Below, in pieces: positions 43,418 through 52,462 of a stretch of 64,000 bases of DNA. The DNA comes from JAHBXE01 sp044222195. GTDB taxonomy: Bacteria > Planctomycetota > Phycisphaerae > Phycisphaerales > UBA1924. A model generated the notes under the pieces. It had not been told where the DNA came from. It made no database searches and worked only from the letters and a program-made list of their open reading frames with translations. Every line of letters begins with the position of its first letter. Position 1 is the stretch's first letter. The DNA lies in NCBI GenBank assembly GCA_044222195.1, contig JBGANS010000005.1, forward strand, positions 1 through 64,000, given 5' to 3'. The position numbers and the translations under genes were made by a program.

Positions 43418-43423
43418 TATGAT
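43418..43423 (+). promoter_or_regulatory. Candidate -10 box of a leaderless transcript (HIT gene)
   Basis: TATGAT, six bases before the ATG at 43430; no Shine-Dalgarno in between. Confidence 0.45.
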
Positions 43424-43429
43424 CCGTGA

Positions 43430-43984
43430 ATGAGTCGGACACCGGATCAGTCGTCGAAGCAAGGGGCGTTGCAGGCGCCGTGGCGGATGCAGTACATCGA
43501 TGAACTCGATGCGAAGGAGAAGACGGCGGGTCCGCCGAAGGCGACGAGCGGGTGCTTTCTCCGGGACTACTGGCTCTCACCCGCGGACGACATCAAGAAC
43601 CACGTGATTGTGCGGACGGGCGACGGGCTGATCATGCTCAACAAGTTTCCGTACGCGGGCGGGCACTTGCTGGTGGCGCTCGGTGACGGCAAACCACGGT
43701 TGCTGGATTACTCGGCCACGGATCGGGCGAAGCTGTGGGCGTTGACCGATGTCGCGCTCGAGCTGATGGAGAAGACGCTCGAGCCTCAGGGCGTGAACAT
43801 CGGCGTGAACCAGGGGCGGGCGGCGGGGGCGGGCGTGCCGCAGCATGTGCACGTGCACCTGGTGCCGCGGTGGGGCGGGGATGTGAACTTCATGGAAGTG
43901 GTGGGCAACGTGCGGGTGATCTCGGCGGCGCTGGAGGTGATGGCGGCGCGGTATCGGAAAATGTGGGAAGGGATGAGGAAGTGA
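43430..43984 (+). CDS. HIT-family nucleotide hydrolase/transferase
   Basis: A 184-residue HIT protein with the catalytic H-x-H-x-H motif in QHVHVHLVPRW and upstream VIVRTGDGLIMLNKFPYAGGHLLVA. The length and MNKFPY-GGH pattern place it near the Ap4A phosphorylase/AF2088-like branch. It probably hydrolyses or phosphorolyses dinucleoside polyphosphates or nucleotide conjugates in the cytoplasm. A TATGAT box is six bases before the ATG, so the message may be leaderless. It is followed by a short repeat-like stretch (GTGACGGAGTGACGGAGTG) similar to that at 48244. Confidence 0.92.
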   Translation: MSRTPDQSSKQGALQAPWRMQYIDELDAKEKTAGPPKATSGCFLRDYWLSPADDIKNHVIVRTGDGLIMLNKFPYAGGHLLVALGDGKPRLLDYSATDRAKLWALTDVALELMEKTLEPQGVNIGVNQGRAAGAGVPQHVHVHLVPRWGGDVNFMEVVGNVRVISAALEVMAARYRKMWEGMRK

Positions 43985-44048
43985 CGGAGTGACGGAGTGT
44001 GAGCACTGTGCCTGCGGAGGCAGAGTGTCGCGAAGAGTTGTTCGGGAT

Positions 44049-44363
44049 TCAGGCCGCGATGCGTTGGTCGCAGCGGAGTCCGACTCGGTAGTCTTCACCG
44101 TCTGGGCTGCAGCGGGCGACGATTCCGGTGGTGTGGGGGAGCGGGAAGCCGGTGGAGTAGAGGCTGAAGCGGACGCCGCGGGGGACCTCGACGGGGCAGA
44201 GGAGGCCCAGGCCGCCCTGGGATTCGTCGGTGAGCTCGACGCGGGTGAGGGAGAGGGCGCCGTCTTCATCGAAGAACGCGGCCATGGCGGAGCCTTGGCG
44301 GGGCGTTCTGGACCAGGTCCGGCGGTCGAGCTTCAGACCATCTCTCTTGAGTTGTGCATCCAC
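44049..44363 (-). CDS. PilZ-domain protein
   Basis: A 104-residue single-domain PilZ protein. It shows the N-terminal arginine pair (R-x3-R, in RTWSRTPR) and the D-x-S-x2-G motif (in TDESQGGLGL) that bind cyclic di-GMP, then the barrel strands VRFSLYSTGF, TTGIVARCSP and YRVGLRC. It is likely a c-di-GMP effector affecting motility, envelope or polysaccharide production. It is divergent from the GNAT gene with 95 bases between them; GGAAGGGA lies about nine bases before the ATG. Confidence 0.8.
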   Translation of the reverse strand: MDAQLKRDGLKLDRRTWSRTPRQGSAMAAFFDEDGALSLTRVELTDESQGGLGLLCPVEVPRGVRFSLYSTGFPLPHTTGIVARCSPDGEDYRVGLRCDQRIAA

Positions 44364-44458
44364 GGACTTCCCTTCCGATAAGTGAGGGTGTTATCGGCGG
44401 GGGTGGAGGGGGACTGAAGTTCGGGATTGGTGAAGTTGTGAGAGAATGAGGTACTTCG

Positions 44459-45076
44459 ATGACGATTCAGCTTGAACTGCCGGTGGTGCCGCTGGAACTC
44501 AGGCCGGTGACGCTTTCTGGGCGGGGTGTGCGGATGGAGCCGCTGGGGCCGCAGCATGCGCGGGGGCTCTTTGAGGCCGCGACGGTGGAGGCGTTCCGGT
44601 TTCTGTACATCCAGCCCTCGCCGTGGAGCGTGGAAGGGTTTGAGGCGTATGTGCGGACGCTGACGGGGGATCCGAACCGGGTGCCGCTCGCGATCGTGGA
44701 GCAGGGGAGCGGGAAAGTGATCGGGTCGTCGAGCTATCTGGCAATCCGGCCCAAGGACCAGGCCGCGGAGATCGGGACGACGTGGTTCAATCCAGGTTAT
44801 TGGGGGACGAAGGTGAATCCGGAGATCAAGTTCCTGATGCTGCGGCACGCGTTTGAGACGTTGAAGTGCCAGCGGATTTCGCTGAGAGTTGATGCGCGGA
44901 ATGCCAGGAGTTTGTCCGCGGTGAAGAAGCTGGGGGCGAAGCTTGAGGGGGTGGCGCGGCGGGCGTCGATTGACCGGCACGGGGTGTGCCGCGACATGGT
45001 GGAGTTTGGGATCATCCCGGAGGAATGGCCGGGGATTCGGGCGGGGCTGGTGACGCGGCTGGGGTATGAGCCGTGA
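44459..45076 (+). CDS. GNAT-family N-acetyltransferase (RimJ/RimL-like)
   Basis: A 205-residue GNAT protein of the RimJ/RimL-like branch. The first part reads LRGRGVRMEPLGPQHARGLFE-like (here VTLSGRGVRMEPLGPQHAR); WFNPGYWGTKVNPEIKFLMLRHAFETLKCQRISLRVDARNARSLSAVKKLGA covers strand 4, the acetyl-CoA pyrophosphate loop (in degenerate form) and the conserved N-x2-S helix. It transfers acetyl to an amino group of an unknown protein or small molecule. TGAGG lies seven bases before the ATG. Confidence 0.88.
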   Translation: MTIQLELPVVPLELRPVTLSGRGVRMEPLGPQHARGLFEAATVEAFRFLYIQPSPWSVEGFEAYVRTLTGDPNRVPLAIVEQGSGKVIGSSSYLAIRPKDQAAEIGTTWFNPGYWGTKVNPEIKFLMLRHAFETLKCQRISLRVDARNARSLSAVKKLGAKLEGVARRASIDRHGVCRDMVEFGIIPEEWPGIRAGLVTRLGYEP

Positions 45077-45141
45077 GGGAAGGCGAGCAGCCGGGGATGC
45101 CACGGCTCACTCAATTCGAGAAGTTGGTGTAGTCTGTCTTT

Positions 45142-46488
45142 GTGAGTGACACACGCATTACCAAGCAGCAGTGGAGGGGGTTGATCGCCGCGTGGCTGGG
45201 GTGGGCGTTTGATGGGCTGGATGGGTATCTGTACGTGATCGTTGCTGGGCGTTTTGTGTCTCAGCTTCTGAAGCATGAGACCGGGGTAGCGCCGGACCCG
45301 AAGGAGGTCGCGGCGAAAGCGGCGATCATCCAGGGTGTGTTTCTAATCGGGTGGGCGGTGGGCGGGGCGTTCTTCGGGCGTGTGGGGGATCGGCTGGGGC
45401 GGTCGCGGACGCTGATGTTGACGGTGCTGACGTACGCGGTGTTCACCGGAATGTCGTTCTTCGCGCAGGCGTGGTGGCACTTGCTGATATTTCGGTTTGT
45501 AGCGGCGCTGGGAATTGGCGGGGAGTGGGCGGCGGGGTCGGCGCTCGTAAATGAGACGCTGCATCGGAAGCACAAGACGTGGGCGAGCGCGGCACTGCAA
45601 TCGGGGTACATGGTTGGGTGCATCCTGGCGGCGCTGACGGGGAAGTTCATGGCGAACTTCGATCCGAAGTGGGTGTTTCTGATCGGGGTGGCGCCGGCGC
45701 TGATGACGCTGTGGATACGTCGTGCCGTGCCGGAGCCGGAAGCGTGGGCGAAAGAGGCCGCGGCGAGGAAAACGCCGCCGGTGTCGGCGCTGTTCAGCAA
45801 GGGGTTGGCGAGCACGACGCTCCTGGTTTCGGCGCTGACATCGATCGCGCTGACGACGGTGTGGGCGTTCCTGTACTTCGCGCCGCAGGCCGCGAAGGTG
45901 ATCCCGGAGGCGGCGACGTGGACGGAGCCGCAGCGGCAGAACTTCGCCTCGAACGTGGCGATCTTCTATTTCCTTGTGAACATCGGGGGCAACTTCGTCG
46001 CGACGTTCATCGCGTCACGAATTGGGTATCGCAAGACATTTGGGCTGTTCCTGATTGGATCGCTGGCGTCGTTCCTGATCGGGTACTACAACCCGCTTCG
46101 GCTGGACACGATCTACATCGTGTACGGGTTCACGGCGTTCTTCTCGCTGGGGCTGTTCGGGCTGTTCCCGTTCTATATCCCGCCGCTGTTTCCGACGCTG
46201 GTGCGGACGCTGGGTGCGGGGTTCACGTACAACATCGGTCGGGTGTTCTCGAGCGTCGGCGCGTTTGCGGGCGGGTGGATCACGGCGCACGCGGGTGGGG
46301 CGGGGGCGGCGATCTGGTGGACGGGATTCCTGTACATCCCGGGGATTCTCGTGGCGCTGTTCATACCGGAAGTTGAGAAGAGGAAGATTGATGCGAACGC
46401 GTGCACGGCGTGTGGGTATGACCTGGCGGCGTTGAAAGATGAAGGCGGAGAGAAGTGCCCGGAGTGCGGGAATCCGATCATCCTCTAG
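45142..46488 (+). CDS. MFS transporter with C-terminal zinc ribbon
   Basis: A 448-residue major-facilitator protein with 12 predicted helices and the loop 2-3 motif GRVGDRLGRSR (about residues 80-90). N-terminal sequence WLGWAFDGLDGYLYVIVAG resembles the metabolite:H+ symporter/sialic-acid transporter groups. Residues from about 417 form a zinc ribbon, CTACGYDLAALKDEGGEKCPECG split as C-x2-CGYD...CPECG, which is not usual in MFS proteins. The start is GTG with a TAGTCT box six bases upstream and no Shine-Dalgarno, so it may be leaderless. Substrate unknown. Confidence 0.9.
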   Translation: MSDTRITKQQWRGLIAAWLGWAFDGLDGYLYVIVAGRFVSQLLKHETGVAPDPKEVAAKAAIIQGVFLIGWAVGGAFFGRVGDRLGRSRTLMLTVLTYAVFTGMSFFAQAWWHLLIFRFVAALGIGGEWAAGSALVNETLHRKHKTWASAALQSGYMVGCILAALTGKFMANFDPKWVFLIGVAPALMTLWIRRAVPEPEAWAKEAAARKTPPVSALFSKGLASTTLLVSALTSIALTTVWAFLYFAPQAAKVIPEAATWTEPQRQNFASNVAIFYFLVNIGGNFVATFIASRIGYRKTFGLFLIGSLASFLIGYYNPLRLDTIYIVYGFTAFFSLGLFGLFPFYIPPLFPTLVRTLGAGFTYNIGRVFSSVGAFAGGWITAHAGGAGAAIWWTGFLYIPGILVALFIPEVEKRKIDANACTACGYDLAALKDEGGEKCPECGNPIIL

Positions 46489-46515
46489 CAACCCGCTGCG
46501 AGAGCCAGAGCGGCG

Positions 46516-48216
46516 CTACTTCGCCTTCCAGCCCTGTGCGATCGGAACGCGACGACCCGAGCCGAACGCCACGGTTGTGACCTTCAGGCCGACGGCGGCC
46601 TGCTTGCGCTTGTATTCGGCGACGTCGATCATGCGGGCGACGCGCCGGACCATGGCCTCGGGCAGGCCGGTTTCGCGGACGATCGTCGAGGGAGCCTGTT
46701 TGCGTTCGACGTAGCGCTCGATCACCTGGTCGAGCTGGTCATAGGGCGGGAGTGAGTCCTGATCGGTTTGGTCGGGGCGGAGTTCGGCGCTTGGGGCCTT
46801 GGTGATGCTGCTCTCCGGGATCGGGGCGGTGTTGAATCCGCAGGCTTTCCAGTTCGCGTTCATCCAGCGGGCGAGGCGGTAGACCTGCTGCTTGCCGACG
46901 TCGATGAGGACGGCGAGGCCGCCGTTCATGTCGCCGTAGAGCGTGGCGTAGCCGACGGCCATTTCGCTCTTGTTGCCCGTGGTGAGGACGATGGCGCCGG
47001 TGCGGTTGGAGAAGGCCATAAGCGTTGTGCCGCGGACGCGGGATTGGAGGTTTTCTTCGGTGAGGTCGGGGAGCCTGGCGCCGAGCGTGGGCAGTTCCAT
47101 GGATGAGAAGACGGGGTCGATGACTTTGCGGAAACCGGTGACGGGTTCCTCGATGGGCACGGTCGCGGCGTTGATGCCGAGTCGCTTGGCGAGGTCGTAG
47201 GCGTCGGACTTGGAGTGTTCGGAGGAATACTTGCTGGGGAGGGCGAGGCCGGTGATGTTGCGGGGGCCCAGTGCCGCGGCGCCGAGCGCGGCGACGACGG
47301 CGGAATCGATGCCGCCGGAGATGCCAAGGACGGCGGTCTTGAAACCGGTTTTGCGGCAGTAGTCGCGAGTGCCGAGGACGAGGGCCTTGAAGAGGAGCTC
47401 TTCGGGAGAGGCCTGGCCGGGGTCGGCGACCTCGGTGGCGCGGCCGGGGATGTCCACGATCAGGAGGTGCTCTTCGAATCCGGGGCCGGCGGCGATGAGC
47501 TTGCCGGTGGGATCGAAGACAGAGGCGAGGCCGTCGAAGATAAGGTCGTCGTTTCCGCCGACCTGGTTGACGGCGGCGACGTAGGCGCTGTGGCGCACGG
47601 CGTGCTTCTTGAGGATGTCGCGGTGGCGCTGTCCCTTGCCGAGAACAAAGGGGCTGGCCGAGGGACTGAGGATGACCTTGGCGCCGGCGTTGACGAGTTC
47701 GACGACGGGATCAGCGGCGTCTTCGTAGCGGGAGGCAAAGCCGGCGTCCTCACCCTTCCAGAGGTCCTCGCAGATGGAGAGGCCGCAGGCCAAACCGGAG
47801 CAGGTGAAAGTGACGGCGCGATTGCCGGGGGTGAAGTAGCGGTTCTCATCGAAGACGTCGTAGGTGGGGAGGAGTCGCTTGTCGTAGTAGTCGAGGAAGC
47901 GGTTGTCGCGGTACACGAGGAGTGAGTTGGCGATCTTGCCGGTGCCTTCTTCACCCGCAGGGAGTGCAGCGCCGAAGACGGCGGTGATTCCCTTGGTGCA
48001 GCTTTCACCGAGGCGTTTGGCGGCGGCGGCGTTTTCGTCGACGAAGCCTTCGTGGAGGAGGAGGTCCTTGGGCGGATAGCCGCAGAGCGCGAGTTCGGGG
48101 AAGACGACGAGATCGGCCCCTGCGGCGCGGGCGTCATCGATGCGGCGGATGATGGCCGCGGCGTTGTCGTCGATGGCGCCGACGGTGGGATTGATCTGGG
48201 CGAGGGCGAGTCTCAT
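46516..48216 (-). CDS. nadE: Glutamine-dependent NAD(+) synthetase
   Basis: A 566-residue two-domain enzyme. The N-terminal amidase (nitrilase fold) has the Glu-Lys-Cys triad in FPELALCGYP, YYDKRLLPTYDVFDE and LACGLSICEDLW. The C-terminal synthetase has the P-loop GISGGIDS (about residue 298), TTGNKSEMAVGY and the KAPSAELRPDQTDQDSLPPY stretch that binds deamido-NAD. It converts nicotinate adenine dinucleotide, ATP and glutamine to NAD in the cytoplasm. A TACCAT box (48224-48229) is seven bases before the ATG, without Shine-Dalgarno. Confidence 0.96.
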   Translation of the reverse strand: MRLALAQINPTVGAIDDNAAAIIRRIDDARAAGADLVVFPELALCGYPPKDLLLHEGFVDENAAAAKRLGESCTKGITAVFGAALPAGEEGTGKIANSLLVYRDNRFLDYYDKRLLPTYDVFDENRYFTPGNRAVTFTCSGLACGLSICEDLWKGEDAGFASRYEDAADPVVELVNAGAKVILSPSASPFVLGKGQRHRDILKKHAVRHSAYVAAVNQVGGNDDLIFDGLASVFDPTGKLIAAGPGFEEHLLIVDIPGRATEVADPGQASPEELLFKALVLGTRDYCRKTGFKTAVLGISGGIDSAVVAALGAAALGPRNITGLALPSKYSSEHSKSDAYDLAKRLGINAATVPIEEPVTGFRKVIDPVFSSMELPTLGARLPDLTEENLQSRVRGTTLMAFSNRTGAIVLTTGNKSEMAVGYATLYGDMNGGLAVLIDVGKQQVYRLARWMNANWKACGFNTAPIPESSITKAPSAELRPDQTDQDSLPPYDQLDQVIERYVERKQAPSTIVRETGLPEAMVRRVARMIDVAEYKRKQAAVGLKVTTVAFGSGRRVPIAQGWKAK

Positions 48217-48243
48217 TGGGGGGATGGTAAGGGGAAGGGGGCA

Positions 48244-48276
48244 GGGACGGAGTGACGCAGGGACGCAGTGACGAAG
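48244..48276. repeat. Short degenerate GACG(G/C)AGTGACG-type repeat
   Basis: Two to three diverged copies of a roughly 15-base unit (GGGACGGAGTGACGCA) lie between nadE and the flippase-like gene. Similar words occur after the HIT gene at 43981 and inside dnaE. Confidence 0.6.
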
Positions 48277-48293
48277 AGGAGGAAAGAAAGGAG

Positions 48294-49397
48294 TCAGTGT
48301 TGACCGGGCGTCTTCGGGGCGGCCTGTTCCAGCGGGTGCGCGTTGTCTTTGCGGAGTTTGAGGAGGCGGTCGGGACGGAGCCAGGCGAGGCCGAGGCCGC
48401 CGCCGAGGATGTAGGCGAAGAACTCGGTGGCGCTGACGAGGAGACCGAGTGCGATGAACGTCTTGTCGCCGTCGGCGCTGGACATGCCGGACATGGCGAG
48501 CAGCGGTGCGCCCCAGGCGCCGACAGCGCCTTCACGAAGGCCGGCGAGGCCGGAGGGGCTGACGATGCCGACAACGAAGTAGAGAAGGCTGACCATGAGA
48601 GCCTGCTGGAGGCTCAGGTCCGCGATGGGGAAGCCGGTGAGCTTGAGAATCTTGGCGGCGACGACAAAGCGACCGGCCTGGACGGCGCTGTCGAGCATGC
48701 GGTTGGCGATCCCGCCGAAGACGGCGACGGGGCTGGCGAGGATGTCGAAGCCGGCGTGGAGCTGAAGCCAGATCTTCCAGCGCAAGGGGCGCTTGAGGGC
48801 GGCGATTCGGGTGAGGCCCACGAGGTGTTCGAGGCGCTGGAGGCCGGATTCGCCGCGGAAGAGCCGGGCGATGAGCATGAGGAAGAAGCCGAACATTGTG
48901 GCGCCGGTCGTGGCGAAGATGAGCCAGAGAGCGTCGATCCGGCCGCGGAGGATCGCGGTTGAGATCATGACGCTGAAGACAATGGTCATGACGACGGCGA
49001 CGGAGCCGAACCAGGCGCCGATGGTGGGGACGGGGACCTTGTCGCGCCGGTTGTGGATGGCGAAACGAACGATGGCGCCGGCCTTGAAGGGGAGGTAGCC
49101 GAGAAAGGTGCACACGCCGTTGGTCGCAAGAACGTCTGGAAGCCGGAGGCGACTGATCGGGATGATGGCGAGCCAGAAGGCAAGGCCGTTGAGTGAGAGG
49201 GAGAGGAACGAGAGCCCGAGCAGGGCAAGGATGAGCTCGGCGGGGGCGTCGGCGAGTTTGGAGAACTGCTCGCGGTTCTCGGGTTTGAGGGCGGTGCGGA
49301 GGCACCAGCCCAGCGCCGCGATGCTGGCGAGGAAGCCGACGATCTGGATCGCGATGCGGAGGAAGCGGCCGCCGTTGAGGTTGTGTGTGTCGGTCAA
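48294..49397 (-). CDS. Lysylphosphatidylglycerol-synthase-TM/UPF0104-like membrane protein
   Basis: A 367-residue protein with eight or nine membrane helices of the LPG_synthase_TM (UPF0104) type: an AALGWCLRTAL start, VCTFLGYLPFKAGAIVRFAI in the middle and VGIVSPSGLAGLREGAVGAW near the end, which corresponds to the P-x-G-x-G-x2-E conserved loop. Such proteins are proposed flippases or anchors for envelope lipids; no soluble synthetase domain is fused. The start is TTG at 49397, overlapping the upstream stop as TTGA, with GGAG seven bases before it; the longer open frame runs within the GT39-like gene. Confidence 0.82.
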   Translation of the reverse strand: MTDTHNLNGGRFLRIAIQIVGFLASIAALGWCLRTALKPENREQFSKLADAPAELILALLGLSFLSLSLNGLAFWLAIIPISRLRLPDVLATNGVCTFLGYLPFKAGAIVRFAIHNRRDKVPVPTIGAWFGSVAVVMTIVFSVMISTAILRGRIDALWLIFATTGATMFGFFLMLIARLFRGESGLQRLEHLVGLTRIAALKRPLRWKIWLQLHAGFDILASPVAVFGGIANRMLDSAVQAGRFVVAAKILKLTGFPIADLSLQQALMVSLLYFVVGIVSPSGLAGLREGAVGAWGAPLLAMSGMSSADGDKTFIALGLLVSATEFFAYILGGGLGLAWLRPDRLLKLRKDNAHPLEQAAPKTPGQH

Positions 49398-51559
49398 CGC
49401 GCGGCTCCGGGCGGCGTGAGTTCGAAGAGACTCACGCCGATGTCCGGCCAAGATCGGACGAGACGGCCTTCGGCCTTCAGCCAGGAGGAGATGGTCTCGG
49501 GGGTGACAAGCGGATCGGCCCATCCGCTGGCTTGGAGGCGGGCGACCTCGGGTTCGTTGAGGAGAACGAGTCGGACACCTTTGTCCCAGAGTTCGCGGGT
49601 CCAGGCTTGGGGCAGAACAGGGGCACGGCGGATGGCTTCACCCAGGGGCCAGCGGTCCCAGGTGGTGTTGTACAGGATGGGGCAGGTGTAGTAGAGGGCG
49701 CGGGCCTCGCCGAGCAGGTACACCTTGGTGCCGGGGGGGGCCAGGACGTTGGTGAAGATTTCGGGAGAAGCAATCTCGACGAGTTCGCGAGCCTGGCTGG
49801 GGTCTCGCGTGAGGACGCGGCGGTCAAGTTCGCCGGTGCGAAACCAGGGGCTCTCGAGAAGCGAGAGGTTTGGCTGGCCGCCGCTCTGGGCGGAGAAGAT
49901 GCCAATCGAGAGTCCGGCATGGCCGATGCAGATGAGCGAGCCGGCGCCGTAGATCAGGCCGCGGCGGGAGGACGTGCGACCCGGTGGGTCGAGGTCATTG
50001 CGAGGTATCAGCGCGGTCAAGGCGAGGGCGACTGCGCCGCAGCCAGTGACGGCGAGCGGGAGAAGGAATCGGGACTGGAGGTGTGTGAAAAAAAGCCACG
50101 CAAGAAGTTGGGCGGCGAAGCCCAGGCCAAGGATGAACGCTCGGATGTGGGTTTCGCGGCGAACGAGAGAGAGCGCCCAGGCGACGGCGGCGACGGCGGG
50201 GAGGATGGCCCATTGCGGGTGAAGGAGGCCGCGGGGCGGCTGGCCTGGGCGGCCGGTGTCGAAGAGCATGGCGAGACGGGAAGTGAATGTCCCGGAGAAC
50301 TGGTGGCCGGCGATGTAGCGCTGCACCTGATCGGGTGTCCAGGCGCCGGTTCCGAAGAGACCGGTCGCCATGGGGAACACCGGGTTGCCGCAGGCGATGG
50401 TGTTTCGGATGAGCCACGGGGCGATGGCGACGGCGCCGCCGATGACGGCGCCGGCGAGGACTTTCCACGATCGGTCGGGGCTCTCCGCGTTCTGCGCGGC
50501 GCCGCGAGTGATGAGGAAAAGCCCCACCACGGGCGCGCAGAGAAAGATCGCCGTGGGCTTGCACCCGCAGGCGACACCGATGAGGAATCCGCAAATGAGT
50601 CCGCGGGCCCGGAGAGCCGGGTCGCCTGCGGCGAGGACCGCCGCGGCGAAGAGTGCGGCGACTCCCATTTCGTTGTAGGCCATGGAGCCGGTGACGATGA
50701 CCCAGGGGATGGAGAGGAACAGGGAGCCGGCGATGGCGCCGATTTCGGAGCCGGCGCGTGCCGCGGCCCAGCGACCAACAAGGACGGCGGCGAGCATGGC
50801 CATGGCGGCGTGGAGGAGCTGGCAGGTGATGACGCCGTGGCCTTCGGCGGCGAGCAGGCCGAGGGGGAGGGAACGTTCGCGGCCGGTGGCGGGTGCGCCG
50901 ATGAGGGTGCCGAGGTGTGTGAAGGCGGATTCGACGTACCCGGGCAGGTAGGAGTAGACGTTGTGGTCGCTCGGCCAGATGCGGCCGGATTCGATCCACT
51001 CCTGGGGGAGTTCGAGGTGGTAGCTCAGAGCGTCATAGCCGTGGGCTTCGCTGTCCCAGAGCCAGCCGGGTGGGCTGCTGGCGGCGGTGACGAGTACGGC
51101 GAGGGCCGGCACTGCGAGAAGTGCGGACTTGGGGATTGAACCGGTGATGACGCCGCCGGTGCGGCGGACGTGTTCGAGGATGCGGCGGGCGAGGAGCACG
51201 ATTCCGATGAGGACAACTCCGCCGCCGAAGGCGAATCCGGGAGTGCCGGAAAGGAGGCCGAGCACTCCGAGCACGTGGCTGACGGAGAGCATGAGCGCGA
51301 GGCCGAGCCCGCACTCGATGGTCGCGGCGGCCTTGGCGTCGCGGGTCCATCGGCGGAAGAGTGTGCCGAGGCCGAACGCGCCGAGGAGGTATGCGGCAAC
51401 GGGCGGGCCGGCAACGAGGAGCATGTAGATGACGGAGACGAGGCCGGCTTGCGGGGTGTGGGGGCCGCGAGAGACCCCTGCGATCGTGCCGGCGAGAACG
51501 GCCGCCCCTGCGATGACGAGAAGCAGGGAACGTCGATGGAGATTGAGCGAGGCCGGCAT
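49394..51559 (-). CDS. GT39/ArnT-like membrane glycosyltransferase
   Basis: A 721-residue membrane protein with at least 12 helices. The loop after the early helices contains DALSYHLELPQEWIESGRI, the Asp-containing first extracytoplasmic loop of polyprenyl-phosphate-sugar-dependent GT39/GT83-like transferases. The C-terminal 170 residues are a soluble periplasmic domain (VYLLGEARALYYTCPILYN). It probably transfers a sugar from a lipid carrier to an envelope acceptor. A TAAACT hexamer lies nine bases before the ATG. The coupled flippase-like gene downstream fits a lipid-linked pathway. Confidence 0.85.
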   Translation of the reverse strand: MPASLNLHRRSLLLVIAGAAVLAGTIAGVSRGPHTPQAGLVSVIYMLLVAGPPVAAYLLGAFGLGTLFRRWTRDAKAAATIECGLGLALMLSVSHVLGVLGLLSGTPGFAFGGGVVLIGIVLLARRILEHVRRTGGVITGSIPKSALLAVPALAVLVTAASSPPGWLWDSEAHGYDALSYHLELPQEWIESGRIWPSDHNVYSYLPGYVESAFTHLGTLIGAPATGRERSLPLGLLAAEGHGVITCQLLHAAMAMLAAVLVGRWAAARAGSEIGAIAGSLFLSIPWVIVTGSMAYNEMGVAALFAAAVLAAGDPALRARGLICGFLIGVACGCKPTAIFLCAPVVGLFLITRGAAQNAESPDRSWKVLAGAVIGGAVAIAPWLIRNTIACGNPVFPMATGLFGTGAWTPDQVQRYIAGHQFSGTFTSRLAMLFDTGRPGQPPRGLLHPQWAILPAVAAVAWALSLVRRETHIRAFILGLGFAAQLLAWLFFTHLQSRFLLPLAVTGCGAVALALTALIPRNDLDPPGRTSSRRGLIYGAGSLICIGHAGLSIGIFSAQSGGQPNLSLLESPWFRTGELDRRVLTRDPSQARELVEIASPEIFTNVLAPPGTKVYLLGEARALYYTCPILYNTTWDRWPLGEAIRRAPVLPQAWTRELWDKGVRLVLLNEPEVARLQASGWADPLVTPETISSWLKAEGRLVRSWPDIGVSLFELTPPGAAR

Positions 51560-51599
51560 GAGCCGGGGAGTTTACACAGACGCGGTTGGGGGACAGGAA

Positions 51600-52313
51600 T
51601 CAGCGTGCGGCGCGGCGGCGGGTGTACCCGACGATGCCGAGGCCGGCAAGCCCGGCGACGGCGGCCAGGGGGACCGGGACGAGTTGGAGCTGGAGGATCT
51701 GGTCCTGGAAGGAAGAGCTGGTGAAGCCCATGAGGCCGGTCTGGGCGGCGTTGCTGCCGATGGCGCTGAAGAGAGATGCGGCGCGAGTGGCGATGGCGCT
51801 GCTGAGAGCGGAACCGCTGGTGCTCCGGGCCTTGAGCGTGCCGGAGGCGAGGTTCAGGCTGCCGGCGCTCGACGGGTCATAGTCGTAGATGACTTCCCAG
51901 ATGGCGAGCTGGAAGGCGGCGGCCATGTCGGCGTCGGAGCCCATCTGCGAACCGCCGGCGGCGGCGTACATGTCGTAGATGGCGTGCATCTTGGCCGCGC
52001 CCATCGGTCCGCTACCGGGGAGGTTCTGGATGCCGGACACGGTGTAGGTGGAGCCGGATGTGGAAACGGACTGCGCGAAGTCGCTGCAGAAAGTGATGTA
52101 GTTGCCGGTGAGGCCGGCCGCGGCGCCGTTGCCGTTGGAAAACGTGTGGACGAGTTGTCCGGCAAAGCAGTTGATGGTGGAGGAGCCGAGCGAAACCCGG
52201 ACGTTGCGGCCGCTGCCGGTCGAGTCGAACTCCATTCGGACGGTGTCGGCCGCGGCGGACCCGGCGGCGATAGCGAGAGCGGCCAGTATGGCGGTGGTGC
52301 GCATCTTTCTCAA
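51600..52313 (-). CDS. Secreted thioester-domain-like protein with PEP-CTERM-like tail
   Basis: A 237-residue exported protein. The signal peptide ends near residue 22 (AGSAAAD). Two short motifs match the signature of Cys-Gln thioester domains: an aromatic-Cys-x-Asp in ITFCSDFAQ (about residue 76) and hydrophobic-Gln-x2-hydrophobic-Trp in FQLAIWEVIYDYD (about residue 133). Such domains form a covalent internal thioester in surface adhesins. The C-terminus VPVPLAAVAGLAGLGIVGYTRRR is a PEP-CTERM-like sorting tail. The family assignment is tentative because similarity is limited to the two motifs; the bond itself is inference. Confidence 0.75.
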   Translation of the reverse strand: MRKMRTTAILAALAIAAGSAAADTVRMEFDSTGSGRNVRVSLGSSTINCFAGQLVHTFSNGNGAAAGLTGNYITFCSDFAQSVSTSGSTYTVSGIQNLPGSGPMGAAKMHAIYDMYAAAGGSQMGSDADMAAAFQLAIWEVIYDYDPSSAGSLNLASGTLKARSTSGSALSSAIATRAASLFSAIGSNAAQTGLMGFTSSSFQDQILQLQLVPVPLAAVAGLAGLGIVGYTRRRAAR

Positions 52314-52427
52314 CCCCTTATGACGCCGTCAGTGGCGTGCACCCCAGATGTACCACGGGGTCGGGAATGCTCAAGTGTTTTTGAGAGTTACAGGTGTGGA
52401 GGATGAGGGATATGTGGTTGTAGGACC

Positions 52428-52455
52428 TTGTGTGATGGCGGGTTCCGTGCATAAT
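52428..52455 (+). promoter_or_regulatory. Promoter of pseudopilin-like gene
   Basis: TTGTGT, a 16-base spacer and CATAAT. The -10 ends seven bases before the ATG at 52463, so transcription would start at or next to the start codon. The -10 is embedded in the palindrome GTGCATAATGCAC (52447-52459), a possible repressor site. Confidence 0.5.
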
Positions 52456-52462
52456 GCACGCC

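Noticed and set aside
48294..48300. Treating the flippase-like protein as a full lysylphosphatidylglycerol synthase
   Set aside because: Only the membrane part is present; there is no C-terminal GNAT-like aminoacyl transfer domain.
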